Part shown: one piece after another, positions 8,410 through 17,421 of the stretch
Layout: every line of letters starts with the position of its first letter
How positions within the stretch are numbered: position 1 is the first letter of the stretch
DNA from: Thalassotalea marina
Lineage (GTDB): Bacteria; Pseudomonadota; Gammaproteobacteria; Enterobacterales; Alteromonadaceae
Assembly: GCF_014656435.1 (NCBI RefSeq)
Contig: NZ_BNCK01000003.1
Span: forward strand, 186,001 to 250,000
Direction of reading: 5' to 3'
Length of the DNA: 64,000 nucleotides
Position numbers and translations under genes: made by a program
The notes under the pieces: generated by a model
Database searches by the model: none
The model's input: only the letters and a program-made list of their open reading frames with translations
Told to the model about the DNA's origin: nothing

Positions 8410-10431
8410 TTAAAAATTGGTGCGGATCAAGTCACTCACATTGGAAGAAACATACCATGTCGCCCAATTACCGTTGGATACGCTAAAATGATAAGGCATT
8501 CCTTCAGTGTGTTGGTAAGTTGTGACGCTACCGTTTTGATCGATGCGTAAAATGGCACTTTCTTTTCGGCTGCGGCAATACACAACGCCATCAGACAATT
8601 GATAACTTAACCTATATCTCACTAACACATGTCCGCAGTGAGTATTTGTTAAAGGCTTTTCTCGCCAACTTGCTGATAATGTCTGATCAAACCAAACATA
8701 ATCTAATTTTCCTTGATGATAATCAGCGGTTAAGAAGGCTTTTTGACGATCTAATCTTTGCGTTACTTTTCCATCAAGATCAACAACCACAACTTGCCAT
8801 TGCTCATCTTCTTTTACACTGTAATGTATGTGATTAAAGTCATACCATCCCGCCCCAACAACGGTTGAAGGCATATCAAAAACTTGCTCGACTTTCTGTT
8901 GCTTTAAGTCATAAACAATAATGCCTTGATTAGTGTTAGCCAGTAACTTGTTATCATCAAATGACCATACCAGGTCATAAAACAGCCGCCCTTTATCTGG
9001 CAGCTCAATTGAAGTGAGTGACTGTTCACCAACTTGCATGATAAACACCTTACTGTAACCATCTCGCTTTGAAACAATAGCCAGTTTTGAACCATCGCGT
9101 GACAGTGACGGTAAATAGTCCATGACCGACGAGTTCGTTAACGGGTCGATATCGCCATTTAAACGAATATCCCGGTTATAGATGTAGGAGGTAAACAAAT
9201 AATCCTTTTGATTTGCCATTCGATTAATATCAGCCACTCGCCTAGAATCCGTGACCAGCAATTTAGCTCTGCCAGTCGTTAAATCGGTTTCCATTAAGTG
9301 GTAAGAAGGGTGCTCACTAGGGTGCACAACCCCAGTTGCATTATGGTTCCATAACGCCGATGTAACGTTATAAGGTAAGGTGAGAATTTTTGTTGCTAAG
9401 CTTTTATCTAAATCAAGTTCAAATAGCGCAGTTTTACTGGGTATAGGGTCATGTAATAGCAACAATTTATTCGATTGACGGTCACGATCAATGTAATGGT
9501 TACCTATTCCAACTGCCTCGGGCTGAATTAGTTTTCGCTTTTGTTTGTCGTCTAACGACAAGCCAAACACTTGAAACGGTGTATACATTTTGTTGCGTTC
9601 AACAAGGATTAACTCGTTTGTTGGTGGATGATACAGCACATTTTTAATGTCATGCCAACCACAGTCATATATCACTTTAGGCAGATTAAAACTTGCTTGC
9701 TCCACCTCAACTAGATGAATTTCACAGCCTCGTTCAGAATAATAAAGATAATACAGTCCACTATTATCGTCGGTCCAATAGGGACTTGTGGCATCACCTT
9801 CACCAGGACTAACCGAATGAGTCACACCAGAAATAGTGTCTTTAACATGCAGTTGATAAGCGCCATGACTGCTCGGTGCAACAAAAGCTAAAAACCGTCC
9901 GTTAGTTGATACAGCACCTTCAGATTGTGTCATCGATAAACGTAACAATGGCGAAACTTTGGCTTGCTGCTCAGGTTGTTCAAGTTGCTGTTCGCCAAAC
10001 GGGAAGAGAAAAAAAGCCAACAACACTAACATAGCAATTAGCAAAATAACGGGAAATATAACCAGTGGTGATTTTTTCTTATGTTCAGTCAAAACCGCCG
10101 CGTCTGTTAACGGCGTTTGTTCAATCACTGAGACACTGGCAGCAAAGCGATAACCTACTTTAGGCACGGTAACAATAAAATGTTTTATCTTGTCATTATC
10201 ACCTAATGCTTTTCTTAGCTTAACGATAATTCGATTTATCGCACTGTCGCTGACAATATGGCCTTGCCAAACTTGTTCCATTAACTCATCACGACTGATA
10301 TCTCGTTGTGGATTGAGGCAAAAAAAACGTAACAGATCCGCCACTTTAGGTTCAAGTATCGTTACCTGATCGTTAAGTGTTAATACATTGGTATTTGCAT
10401 TGAAGCTGTATTCACCTATCTTCCAGTGCAT
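8410..10431 (-). CDS. Membrane-anchored winged-helix regulator with periplasmic beta-propeller (CadC/ToxR-like)
   Basis: A 673-aa one-component regulator. Residues 1-100 form an OmpR/CadC-type winged helix (LEPKVADLLRFF, SRDELMEQVW, SDSAINRIIVKLRKALGD, VPKVGYRF). A single membrane helix spans about 121-145, placing the DNA-binding part in the cytoplasm. The remaining 500 residues contain TolB/WD40-like repeats (for example 'LSRDGSKLAIVSKRDG') that should form a periplasmic propeller sensing a ligand or protein. It is divergent from the NTF2-like gene, with 181 bp between starts, so control of that gene or autoregulation is likely but inferred. Confidence 0.85.
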   Translation of the reverse strand: MHWKIGEYSFNANTNVLTLNDQVTILEPKVADLLRFFCLNPQRDISRDELMEQVWQGHIVSDSAINRIIVKLRKALGDNDKIKHFIVTVPKVGYRFAASVSVIEQTPLTDAAVLTEHKKKSPLVIFPVILLIAMLVLLAFFLFPFGEQQLEQPEQQAKVSPLLRLSMTQSEGAVSTNGRFLAFVAPSSHGAYQLHVKDTISGVTHSVSPGEGDATSPYWTDDNSGLYYLYYSERGCEIHLVEVEQASFNLPKVIYDCGWHDIKNVLYHPPTNELILVERNKMYTPFQVFGLSLDDKQKRKLIQPEAVGIGNHYIDRDRQSNKLLLLHDPIPSKTALFELDLDKSLATKILTLPYNVTSALWNHNATGVVHPSEHPSYHLMETDLTTGRAKLLVTDSRRVADINRMANQKDYLFTSYIYNRDIRLNGDIDPLTNSSVMDYLPSLSRDGSKLAIVSKRDGYSKVFIMQVGEQSLTSIELPDKGRLFYDLVWSFDDNKLLANTNQGIIVYDLKQQKVEQVFDMPSTVVGAGWYDFNHIHYSVKEDEQWQVVVVDLDGKVTQRLDRQKAFLTADYHQGKLDYVWFDQTLSASWREKPLTNTHCGHVLVRYRLSYQLSDGVVYCRSRKESAILRIDQNGSVTTYQHTEGMPYHFSVSNGNWATWYVSSNVSDLIRTNF

Positions 10432-10612
10432 AGGTCATTTATTCCGTGAACATAAGTTATTGATAAAAAAGGAAATCATAAAAAGTCACTTTTGGTCATG
10501 TCATGTTAACGACCTAGTATAGTTTCGCCATTAACATAAAAACCTGCATCACAATCTTTTTTCATTAGTAACACCGAACAAAGAGAAAATACAAGTTAAA
10601 TTAGGAGAAAAC

Positions 10613-11056
10613 ATGAAGCGACTAACATTATTGATCACCCTACTTTTGTGCCAATTCAGTGTCATTGCCTCTGATGGCAAAAACGATGATGTTGCACAAA
10701 TTAAACAAGTGATTCAGTGGTATTTTGATGGCACCTCGCAAGGTCAGCCTGAGTTAATTAAAAAGGCATTTATTCCGACGTTAGAACTGCAGTTTGTTAA
10801 CGATCAAGGTGAATTTAAACGCTGGTTAGGGGTGAACTACATCAGCGGCTTCGAACCGGGTAAAACCAACGACCGCGTAGGAAAAATTCTCAGTATTGAT
10901 ATCACAGGAGATGCCGCTATCGCTAAAGCGACCATCACCACTAAAAACAGAGTATTTACTGACTACTTTTTGTTATTAAAACTCAACTCAGGCTGGAAAA
11001 TAACCAATAAAATATTTACCAAAAAACAAAGCCCCCAGCAGAGCTTTTCGCAATAA
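10613..11056 (+). CDS. Exported NTF2-like (lumazine-binding-like) small protein
   Basis: A 147-aa protein with a signal peptide (about 1-19). The mature part has the plan of the SnoaL/NTF2-like cone fold: DVAQIKQVIQWYFDGTSQGQPELIKKAF, then strands ending with 'DYFLLLKLNSGWKITNKIF'. Family members bind small ligands or act as accessory proteins; no catalytic residues can be assigned. The start has AGGAGAA eight bases upstream. It is divergent from the propeller-type regulator and is its most obvious candidate target. Confidence 0.7.
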   Translation: MKRLTLLITLLLCQFSVIASDGKNDDVAQIKQVIQWYFDGTSQGQPELIKKAFIPTLELQFVNDQGEFKRWLGVNYISGFEPGKTNDRVGKILSIDITGDAAIAKATITTKNRVFTDYFLLLKLNSGWKITNKIFTKKQSPQQSFSQ

Positions 11057-11267
11057 ATTCAACGTAATAGCATTTTCCTAAAGCAACAAAGGCTAACCAT
11101 TTAATCACAATACTAGGCTGTTTATTTTTGCAGCCTAACAATTAAACGTGTGAACAAAAGAACGAATAAATATTTACAGTAGGTGTTACTTCCCAGTAGA
11201 ACGAGCATGAATTGCACTGATAACAACTGCTGACTTTGCGTTTTTACAGCTGACTATTTTAGCTTTA

Positions 11268-11960
11268 TTACAACGCCAACAAATAACCAACATTTCTTAC
11301 CGTTTTTATAATATTAGGCTCTTTTGGATCGTCGCCTAACTTCTTGCGAATTCGGGATATTCGAAGATCAATGGAGCGGTCTAAACCATCATAAGGTAAT
11401 CGGAATATTTGCTCATGTAACTCTTCGCGCTTAATGATTTCACCTACCTTTAACGCCAGTTGCCACAATAGATCAAACTCTGCACTAGATAAGTTAACCT
11501 GTTGTTCGTTTACCGTTACAACACGTTTGCTATTATCAATGACTATTTGCTCACCATAAAATTTAATGGACGGAGATTTATTGGTTGGCATCAACTTGGA
11601 TTGTCTTCTAAGTTGAGCTCTTAAATGGGCCAAAAGTACTCGAGGTTTAACCGGCTTTGCTAAATAATCGTCGGCACCTACTTCTAGCCCTGTGACTTCA
11701 TCAATTTCATCACCAAGAGCCGTCAACATGATGATGACACCAGCAAAACTATCTCGAATAGATTTACAAATAGTTAAGCCATCAACATCCGGCAACATCA
11801 AGTCTAATAAAATAACATCTGGATTAAACTCTTGAATTATAAGCTCTATATCACCGCCATGATGGAAGCAATGCACCTCAAAGCCATTAGTTGTCAGATA
11901 CTGGCTAATAAGCTCCGTTAATTCAACATCATCATCGATGATGACTACTGTATTTGGCAT
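11268..11960 (-). CDS. OmpR-family response regulator
   Basis: A 230-aa regulator: an N-terminal receiver domain with acidic pair DD, phospho-acceptor Asp in VILLDLMLPDVDG (about residue 56) and Lys in YLAKPV, then a winged-helix effector (LSSAEFDLLWQLA, IDLRISRIRKKLGDD, IIKTVRNVGYLL). It is the last gene of a five-gene operon that starts with the histidine kinase at 15792. It should bind DNA upon phosphorylation by that kinase; targets are unknown, probably including its own envelope genes. Confidence 0.92.
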   Translation of the reverse strand: MPNTVVIIDDDVELTELISQYLTTNGFEVHCFHHGGDIELIIQEFNPDVILLDLMLPDVDGLTICKSIRDSFAGVIIMLTALGDEIDEVTGLEVGADDYLAKPVKPRVLLAHLRAQLRRQSKLMPTNKSPSIKFYGEQIVIDNSKRVVTVNEQQVNLSSAEFDLLWQLALKVGEIIKREELHEQIFRLPYDGLDRSIDLRISRIRKKLGDDPKEPNIIKTVRNVGYLLAL

Positions 11961-11977
11961 TGGATAATTCCTAGTCG

Positions 11978-12298
11978 TTATAATTCGTAGCCTACAATTG
12001 GGTTTTGTAACACAAAAGGGAAAGTTGCATCTTTTAACTCAAATGTCAGCCAAACTAAGTGTGGCATGCGCCTGCAATTATCGGGCTTTTCTCTGACAAT
12101 AATTAACTGCTGCGCTGACCACAGTAAGTTAAATTTGTCATTAGTAGAACAGCCATTAGATTTCACTTTAATAGCAACCTTATTATCGAGCAGTTTTACT
12201 CCATACAGAGATTCAATAACAGGTTGTTGCTCAGCCAATGCAGGCAGCGTAAATAAAACTAAGCACAATAAATACTTCATATTTCTCATTACCTTCAT
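11978..12298 (-). CDS. Small exported protein of the two-component operon
   Basis: A 106-aa protein with a signal peptide (about 1-22), two cysteines (CSTND and NCRRMP) that could form a disulfide, and beta-rich alternation (KLLDNKVAIKVKSNG; LLWSAQQLIIVREK). I do not recognise the family with confidence; it resembles DUF3019-type small periplasmic proteins found beside response regulators in related marine bacteria. It lies 6 bp after the TPR/barrel gene and 17 bp before the response regulator, so it probably works with the signal system in the periplasm. Confidence 0.6.
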   Translation of the reverse strand: MKVMRNMKYLLCLVLFTLPALAEQQPVIESLYGVKLLDNKVAIKVKSNGCSTNDKFNLLWSAQQLIIVREKPDNCRRMPHLVWLTFELKDATFPFVLQNPIVGYEL

Positions 12299-12304
12299 CT
12301 CCGA

Positions 12305-13666
12305 TTAAAATCGATAATCAAAACTTGCTTCAATACGCTGCCAGTTATCTTCACCCATCATATTTTCAATGCGGTTATCACCAATATTGCCCGATAAAGA
12401 AAAAGACACTTTGCTGTTGTATTGATATTTAATACCTAAACTTAAACTGCGTTTTGTTTCATTTGACCAATTAACAATTTCAGGATCGTCGATTTCATAA
12501 TGAAGCTTATAGTGATTATAGGAACTATAAAAAACCAGATCGGGGGATGGAAAATAATACAAGGCCAAATAGGCTTGTTTGTTTTGGTATGAAAGAAAGT
12601 TGTCTTGGGCATTTAGGCGATGAAATTTGCTGCCAATTTGCAAGCGAATTTCTGGAGAAAATATATAGGTATATTCTATCCAAGGAGCATGAATCGTTGC
12701 GTTGTAATCACTGAGAGTATTGCGATAGTATTTTTGCGTGACGTCGTAAGCGAATTTCAACTTAGAAGATGAAAATGGCAAGCTAAACGCAAGGCGGTAA
12801 CGCATTTTATTAACCAGCTTTTCGTTGTTGGCATAATCCAACCGCGCCATGGTATTAAATTCCAACAGCCATCGATCTATTTGCAATAGGTAGATGGAAC
12901 TATCTAAGTTGTAACTCAAATATCGATCATTATCTTTTCGGTCAAATTGTTTATATTTGAGCTCTGCATCCACATCAAAAACCAACTGTGTTGGTTGCTC
13001 AAACAAGGTAAGAAATTGCGCAGGACGATATCGATAATTCGCTTCTAGTGCTTGGCTAAAATAGCTAACTTCTGTACGTTCTGTGTCTTGATCACGCACA
13101 TCAAATTGCTCATCTAAGCCATCATCCACATAGACAAATTCACTACTAAACCACACATCGTCTAATTCTTCATCTAAAGACCAAAACTCAGCTTCTTGGG
13201 CAGTATCATCAAAAATATAAACAGGATATTTATTTTGCATAATATCCAAACCAACAGCCGAAACTGCGTTTACCGTGAAGGAGTGGGTCGTTAGACTGCG
13301 CTTTAACTGAGCAGATAAAACCTGTTTTAACTTTGCAACCACGCTCTGCTCCGTTGTACTTAACGGTAAAGATTCAAGGTGCAATACTAGCTGTTCTGCT
13401 CGGTCAAATTGTCTTAATTTGATGTAATTTAACGTTAACTCTATGTTGATCCTTTTATGGTTTACATAGATTGCTCTAAGCGGTGTTAACAAACCAATCG
13501 CGTGGCTAAAATTGCCTGACTTTCGATTAACAATAGCCTGTTGTAGCTGCTCTTTTGCACTAGCGTGTGTGTTGGTTTGAGTATTGGCGTACAAAGCAGT
13601 ACTAAACCCAAATGGCCAAGTGATAATAAGTGTTAACAAGTAACTTGCGGCTTTATTCTTCATCAA
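12305..13666 (-). CDS. Outer-membrane beta-barrel with N-terminal TPR-like helices
   Basis: A 453-aa exported protein (signal about 1-27). Residues 35-120 are helical with TPR character (AKEQLQQAIVNRKSGNFSHAIGLLTPL; NYIKLRQFDRAEQLVLHLE). From about 125 onward it alternates aromatic and polar residues in strands and ends '...ASFDYRF', the terminal Phe typical of outer-membrane barrels. The plan recalls Slam (surface lipoprotein assembly modifier) proteins, which have a periplasmic TPR domain and a barrel, but no clear sequence match is visible. The start overlaps the upstream gene by 14 bp, so co-translation is likely. Confidence 0.7.
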   Translation of the reverse strand: MMKNKAASYLLTLIITWPFGFSTALYANTQTNTHASAKEQLQQAIVNRKSGNFSHAIGLLTPLRAIYVNHKRINIELTLNYIKLRQFDRAEQLVLHLESLPLSTTEQSVVAKLKQVLSAQLKRSLTTHSFTVNAVSAVGLDIMQNKYPVYIFDDTAQEAEFWSLDEELDDVWFSSEFVYVDDGLDEQFDVRDQDTERTEVSYFSQALEANYRYRPAQFLTLFEQPTQLVFDVDAELKYKQFDRKDNDRYLSYNLDSSIYLLQIDRWLLEFNTMARLDYANNEKLVNKMRYRLAFSLPFSSSKLKFAYDVTQKYYRNTLSDYNATIHAPWIEYTYIFSPEIRLQIGSKFHRLNAQDNFLSYQNKQAYLALYYFPSPDLVFYSSYNHYKLHYEIDDPEIVNWSNETKRSLSLGIKYQYNSKVSFSLSGNIGDNRIENMMGEDNWQRIEASFDYRF

Positions 13667-14219
13667 TACGCGGCCCTTTTACTTTGGTTTTTAACTGTAA
13701 TTTTTTCTCAAGCTTTTCTAGTTCCTTATCAACGTTGAGTAAATTGCTGCCATCAAGAGTGTTAATGATCGATTCTTCTTTGTTCTGGATGTTCCCTGGC
13801 TTTGTTTTAATATTCTTTTTGAGCAATGTTTGCCCTGATTGATTTGAAATATCATCAATATCATCTTCGGTAGCAAAGTTTTCCAATAACTTAAGCTCTG
13901 ACGATAACGTTGTTTCTAAATCAAGTGCCTCTAGATTGTCCTCAAGCAGTAGCTCTTGATAACCCTTTTCTATAGGCTTTTTAGTATTTTTGAGTGTTTT
14001 GTCAAATTCAGTACGTTTTACTGGTTCAATTGGCAAGTCATCTAACTGTTTATCGAGCTGATCAATTAGCTGTAGTATTTCTGCATCACGCTTCTTATCC
14101 GTCAGCGATGTTACTGATTTTTCTTTTTGTTGTCGGTCAAATTCATCAGCACTTGCTGAGTAGCCAAACAACAACATAGCCATGAAAATGCAAACGTTAT
14201 GAAATTTGGTCATTTTCAC
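13653..14219 (-). CDS. Exported, highly charged helical protein of unknown function
   Basis: A 188-aa protein with a signal peptide (about 1-24, MKMTKFHNVCIFMAMLLFGY). The mature part is Lys/Asp/Glu/Leu-rich with few aromatics and is probably extended or coiled-coil (KRDAEILQLIDQLDKQLDDL; LLNVDKELEKLEKKLQLKTK). No known domain is recognised. It overlaps the kinase gene by 23 bp and the TPR/barrel gene by 14 bp, so it is produced with both. It may bridge the kinase's periplasmic domain and the barrel, which is inference from order alone. Confidence 0.7.
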   Translation of the reverse strand: MKMTKFHNVCIFMAMLLFGYSASADEFDRQQKEKSVTSLTDKKRDAEILQLIDQLDKQLDDLPIEPVKRTEFDKTLKNTKKPIEKGYQELLLEDNLEALDLETTLSSELKLLENFATEDDIDDISNQSGQTLLKKNIKTKPGNIQNKEESIINTLDGSNLLNVDKELEKLEKKLQLKTKVKGPRIDEE

Positions 14220-15792
14220 TCCACGGTATTGGCCAACTAAATAACATCAAGCTACCACCAAGAGCACTTTCTTGAATTTCGACTTCTCCTTGATGCCATA
14301 CCGCCACTTGTTGAACAATAGAAAGGCCTAAGCCGTATCCCCCAGATTGACGAGCTCTACTTGCATCTAATCTCTTAAAAGGAGTAAACACTTCACTTCT
14401 TTGTTCAACAGGGATACCTGGGCCATCATCTGCTACCCATATTTGAAAGCGCTGACCTTGAATTCGGTAACCGACTTCTACATTCGCGTCGGCATATTTC
14501 AGTGCGTTGATCAATAAATTAGCGATTGCTCTATAAAGATATCGCCGATCAGCAACTAAAGGCTCTGCAGCCTTACATTTCATGGTGATATTGATATCGG
14601 GATTAATATTGGCATGCTGTTTTACTAAATAGGTAAGAAAAGTTTTGCCATCTGTGGCCTCTGCTTTTAGCTTTGGCTGACAACTCTTTAGTTTTAAAAA
14701 AGTTAAAACCTCGTCAATTAAATGCTCTAACTCGTCTAAGTTTTTTTCGATGCCATTGGCGTGTGATTCAGTATTTACTTCATCCTGCATCACCGCTAAT
14801 TGAAACCTGATGCGAGTAATTGGCGCACGAAGTTCATGTGAAATAGCTCTAACCATATCGGTTTGAGCAATCAACAAACGTTGGATCCGATTTGCCATAC
14901 TATCAACAGTATTGGACAGTTTAGTAATCGCATCAGGGGAGTTGCCAATGTTAGCAACAATTTCTTGGTCTTGTGCTATAGCGACAATTTTATCATCAAC
15001 TTCGGCCAGTCGATTCTCCAATGGTTTTACAAGATAAAAAATAGCCGCAGCCATCATGGTTAAGGTAAATAAAATCACAGCGATAAGGTGTGAAAGCGGC
15101 AACCATTCAAACAGGGGGATTTCCCCTAACTGCAAGACATAACGGCTGTTACCAATAGGTGCATAAGCCATCATATTTGATTCAGTGGCACCAGAAATAT
15201 TTAAAACAACCGTGACCTCACCTTTTTTGATACTGCGTAAATTGGCGGCACTAGTCTTTATTTCAGACTGTTCCATTAAGGCAATGGGGTAGCGATACAA
15301 AGATCTTAAATGACTCAGCGCACTCAGTTTAGCTTCGTTGCGGTGTCGCCCAAGTTCATTGAGCATTAAAAAAGCACTTATCCTGACCAAAGAAGTACCA
15401 TAATCATCAACAAGAATAGATAAATATTGTTGCTCTTCTGGTAATAAAATATAGGCGCGACTCGTCACTAGCTGGTTATCAACTAGAAATAAGAATTTAT
15501 CATTGATTAATTTACCTAGGTGTCCTTTGGATAATAACTGTTCGTCAAATCGATGGATCTCAATATCTAAACCACTTAAGCGCTCAATAGCCGATAGCCA
15601 CTGTTCACGCTCTTGATTTTTATGACGAGCAACACCTTCACCAATTAACTTAAAGGTACCACTGTAATATTGATAAATGTGATCATTGATCCTGTATTTA
15701 CTAACGGCATACCCAGAGACTGCAACCACCAAAGCGATACTGACAATGGCAAGTAACATTCCCATATAAATTCTAAAAAAAATGTTATGCAT
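14197..15792 (-). CDS. Sensor histidine kinase, two membrane helices
   Basis: A 531-aa kinase: TM1 about 9-29, a periplasmic domain of about 200 residues with no recognised fold, TM2 about 232-256, HAMP, then HisKA with His319 in RAISHELRAP. The ATPase core shows the N box (NLLINALKYAD), G1 (DDGPGI), an F box and G2 (GYGLGLSIVQQ). It phosphorylates the response regulator encoded at the other end of the operon. Putting three envelope genes between kinase and regulator suggests that these proteins either form its input module or are what it controls. Confidence 0.92.
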   Translation of the reverse strand: MHNIFFRIYMGMLLAIVSIALVVAVSGYAVSKYRINDHIYQYYSGTFKLIGEGVARHKNQEREQWLSAIERLSGLDIEIHRFDEQLLSKGHLGKLINDKFLFLVDNQLVTSRAYILLPEEQQYLSILVDDYGTSLVRISAFLMLNELGRHRNEAKLSALSHLRSLYRYPIALMEQSEIKTSAANLRSIKKGEVTVVLNISGATESNMMAYAPIGNSRYVLQLGEIPLFEWLPLSHLIAVILFTLTMMAAAIFYLVKPLENRLAEVDDKIVAIAQDQEIVANIGNSPDAITKLSNTVDSMANRIQRLLIAQTDMVRAISHELRAPITRIRFQLAVMQDEVNTESHANGIEKNLDELEHLIDEVLTFLKLKSCQPKLKAEATDGKTFLTYLVKQHANINPDINITMKCKAAEPLVADRRYLYRAIANLLINALKYADANVEVGYRIQGQRFQIWVADDGPGIPVEQRSEVFTPFKRLDASRARQSGGYGLGLSIVQQVAVWHQGEVEIQESALGGSLMLFSWPIPWSENDQIS

Positions 15793-16121
15793 TAATCTAA
15801 ACTTCGCTGAACTTCACTGAAAATAGTACGCCAAGGCTCAGCATGCCTTAGCTTTGTGGCGCAAACTAGCTGCGTTTTTTGTCGATTTGTATCTAATTGT
15901 AGCTGCTTGTAGAGAGCTTAGCGTCCTTAATAACAACCAATAAAACAGTTTTGCCTTTTACCTTAATCACCAGCACCAGTTTTTCATCGGTATTCGCCCA
16001 ATTTACTCATTACACCTTGATACACGCTGAAGTAATTCACTACTACCAAGGCGCTAAGTTTGCTGTCGATAATGTCCTCGCTAGAAGGCAAATACCCAAC
16101 ACTCTCTATTGAGGAATAAAT
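15793..16121. other. Intergenic stretch, 329 bp, between divergent genes
   Basis: It separates the kinase operon (minus) from the trypsin-like gene (plus) and should hold both promoters. A GAGGAA ribosome-binding site ends 6-7 bases before the protease ATG. No repeat or small open frame with a good ribosome-binding site was seen. Confidence 0.5.
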
Positions 16122-17372
16122 ATGTTAAAACAATCAATAACTGCAATTGCCATTATGGTTAGCTGTTCTGTATTAGCTAATCCAGCGGGTACCAAGCTAA
16201 AGTCACAACAGTTTTCAGATACTATTCGTATTGTAGGTGGTTCTGAAACAAAACCCCATTCAAGACCTTATCAAGTGTCACTGCAAACATTAAGTGGCGG
16301 TCACTTTTGTGGCGGCTCTATCATCGCTGAAGACTTAATATTAACAGCAGCTCATTGTCTTGAAGACGTAGACGGAGAAAATCCAGGCTTTCAAGTCAGG
16401 GTTGGTGCACATAGCCTGTCTGATGGTTCAGGACAAGCGATTGAAGTAGATAAAACCTACACCAATCAAGAATACCCTGATCTATCAAAAGATATTGCGG
16501 TATTAAAACTAAAATCAAAAATTACAGACGAAAACTCAGCTGTCATAAAACTTGCTGATCAAAGCTTTTTCGACGCAACAATCGCACCTGGTACTCCGTT
16601 ATATGTATCAGGTTGGGGAACATTAAGCTCGGATGGCGATAGCCCAGACAAACTGATGGAAGTTAAAGTTCCTTTTGTTTCAAATGAAGTATGTAACCAA
16701 GCAGAAGCCTACAATGGCATAATTCAAGACACCGAAATTTGTGCGGGTTTACAAAAGGGTGGTAAAGACTCTTGCCAAGGCGATAGTGGCGGACCACTTG
16801 TTTTTCAACGAGGCAATGAATTTGTTCAAGTGGGCGTAGTTAGCTGGGGCGACGGATGTGCATTGGAAGATAAATACGGTGTTTATGCTGATGTAGCGGC
16901 ATTACGAGGTTGGATTGACAATGCGGTTGCCGGTAACGAACCAGCGTCTGGCATGGTCAGTAAACCAGATGATGGTGACCAAGATAACAGTGATGAAAAC
17001 AACTCGGACAAAAGCTTTTTGGCGATTCAAGAAACTATTAGCTTCAACGAAAATGATCAACCTCTAGTGTTAGTGTTGGAAGTACCAGAAGGGGTTAATG
17101 TTTTATATATTGCAACGAGTGGTGGTACGGGTGAAGTTGATATTACAGCTGAACATGCTGATGCCGCCAATGAACCAGAAACAGATAACGGCAATTATTG
17201 GTCTTTTGACGATGACTATTGGACAGAGGAACCAGTTAATCTGTTTTTATCAGAAAACATAGGCACTAAAGAAATGATCATTATCAATACGCCAAAAGCA
17301 GGTGAATGGACAATTAAGCTTAGTGATTACAGCGCCTTTAACAACGTAGAGTTCACTGTTTTCTCCCATTAA
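16122..17372 (+). CDS. Secreted trypsin-like serine protease (S1) with C-terminal pre-peptidase-like domain
   Basis: A 416-aa secreted protease with a signal peptide (1-19) and a short propeptide cut at Arg36-Ile37 (RIVGG), the trypsin-type activation site. The catalytic triad is His78 (TAAHC), Asp124 (DIAVLKL) and Ser222 (GDSGGP). Asp216 occupies the S1-pocket position that gives preference for Lys/Arg. Six cysteines fit S1 disulfides. After an acidic Asp/Asn/Ser linker (about 275-298), residues 300-416 form a beta-sandwich of the PPC type, often used in secretion or binding of exported proteases. It resembles the Vibrio Ves-type proteases in plan. A terminator follows. Confidence 0.92.
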   Translation: MLKQSITAIAIMVSCSVLANPAGTKLKSQQFSDTIRIVGGSETKPHSRPYQVSLQTLSGGHFCGGSIIAEDLILTAAHCLEDVDGENPGFQVRVGAHSLSDGSGQAIEVDKTYTNQEYPDLSKDIAVLKLKSKITDENSAVIKLADQSFFDATIAPGTPLYVSGWGTLSSDGDSPDKLMEVKVPFVSNEVCNQAEAYNGIIQDTEICAGLQKGGKDSCQGDSGGPLVFQRGNEFVQVGVVSWGDGCALEDKYGVYADVAALRGWIDNAVAGNEPASGMVSKPDDGDQDNSDENNSDKSFLAIQETISFNENDQPLVLVLEVPEGVNVLYIATSGGTGEVDITAEHADAANEPETDNGNYWSFDDDYWTEEPVNLFLSENIGTKEMIIINTPKAGEWTIKLSDYSAFNNVEFTVFSH

Positions 17373-17396
17373 AAAACATGAGCTTTATCTAGTTGA

Positions 17397-17419
17397 GCCT
17401 GCATTTGCAGGCTTTTTTT
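17397..17419 (+). terminator. Intrinsic terminator after the protease gene
   Basis: GCCTGCA (17397-17403) pairs with TGCAGGC (17406-17412), followed by seven T. It ends 3 bp before the stop of the convergent hybrid-kinase gene. Confidence 0.85.
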
Positions 17420-17421
17420 CG

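Noticed and set aside
11114-11137. TAGGCTG/CAGCCTA hairpin as the terminator of the NTF2-like gene
   Set aside because: No T-run follows on either strand and it lies about 60 bp after the stop; its role is unclear.
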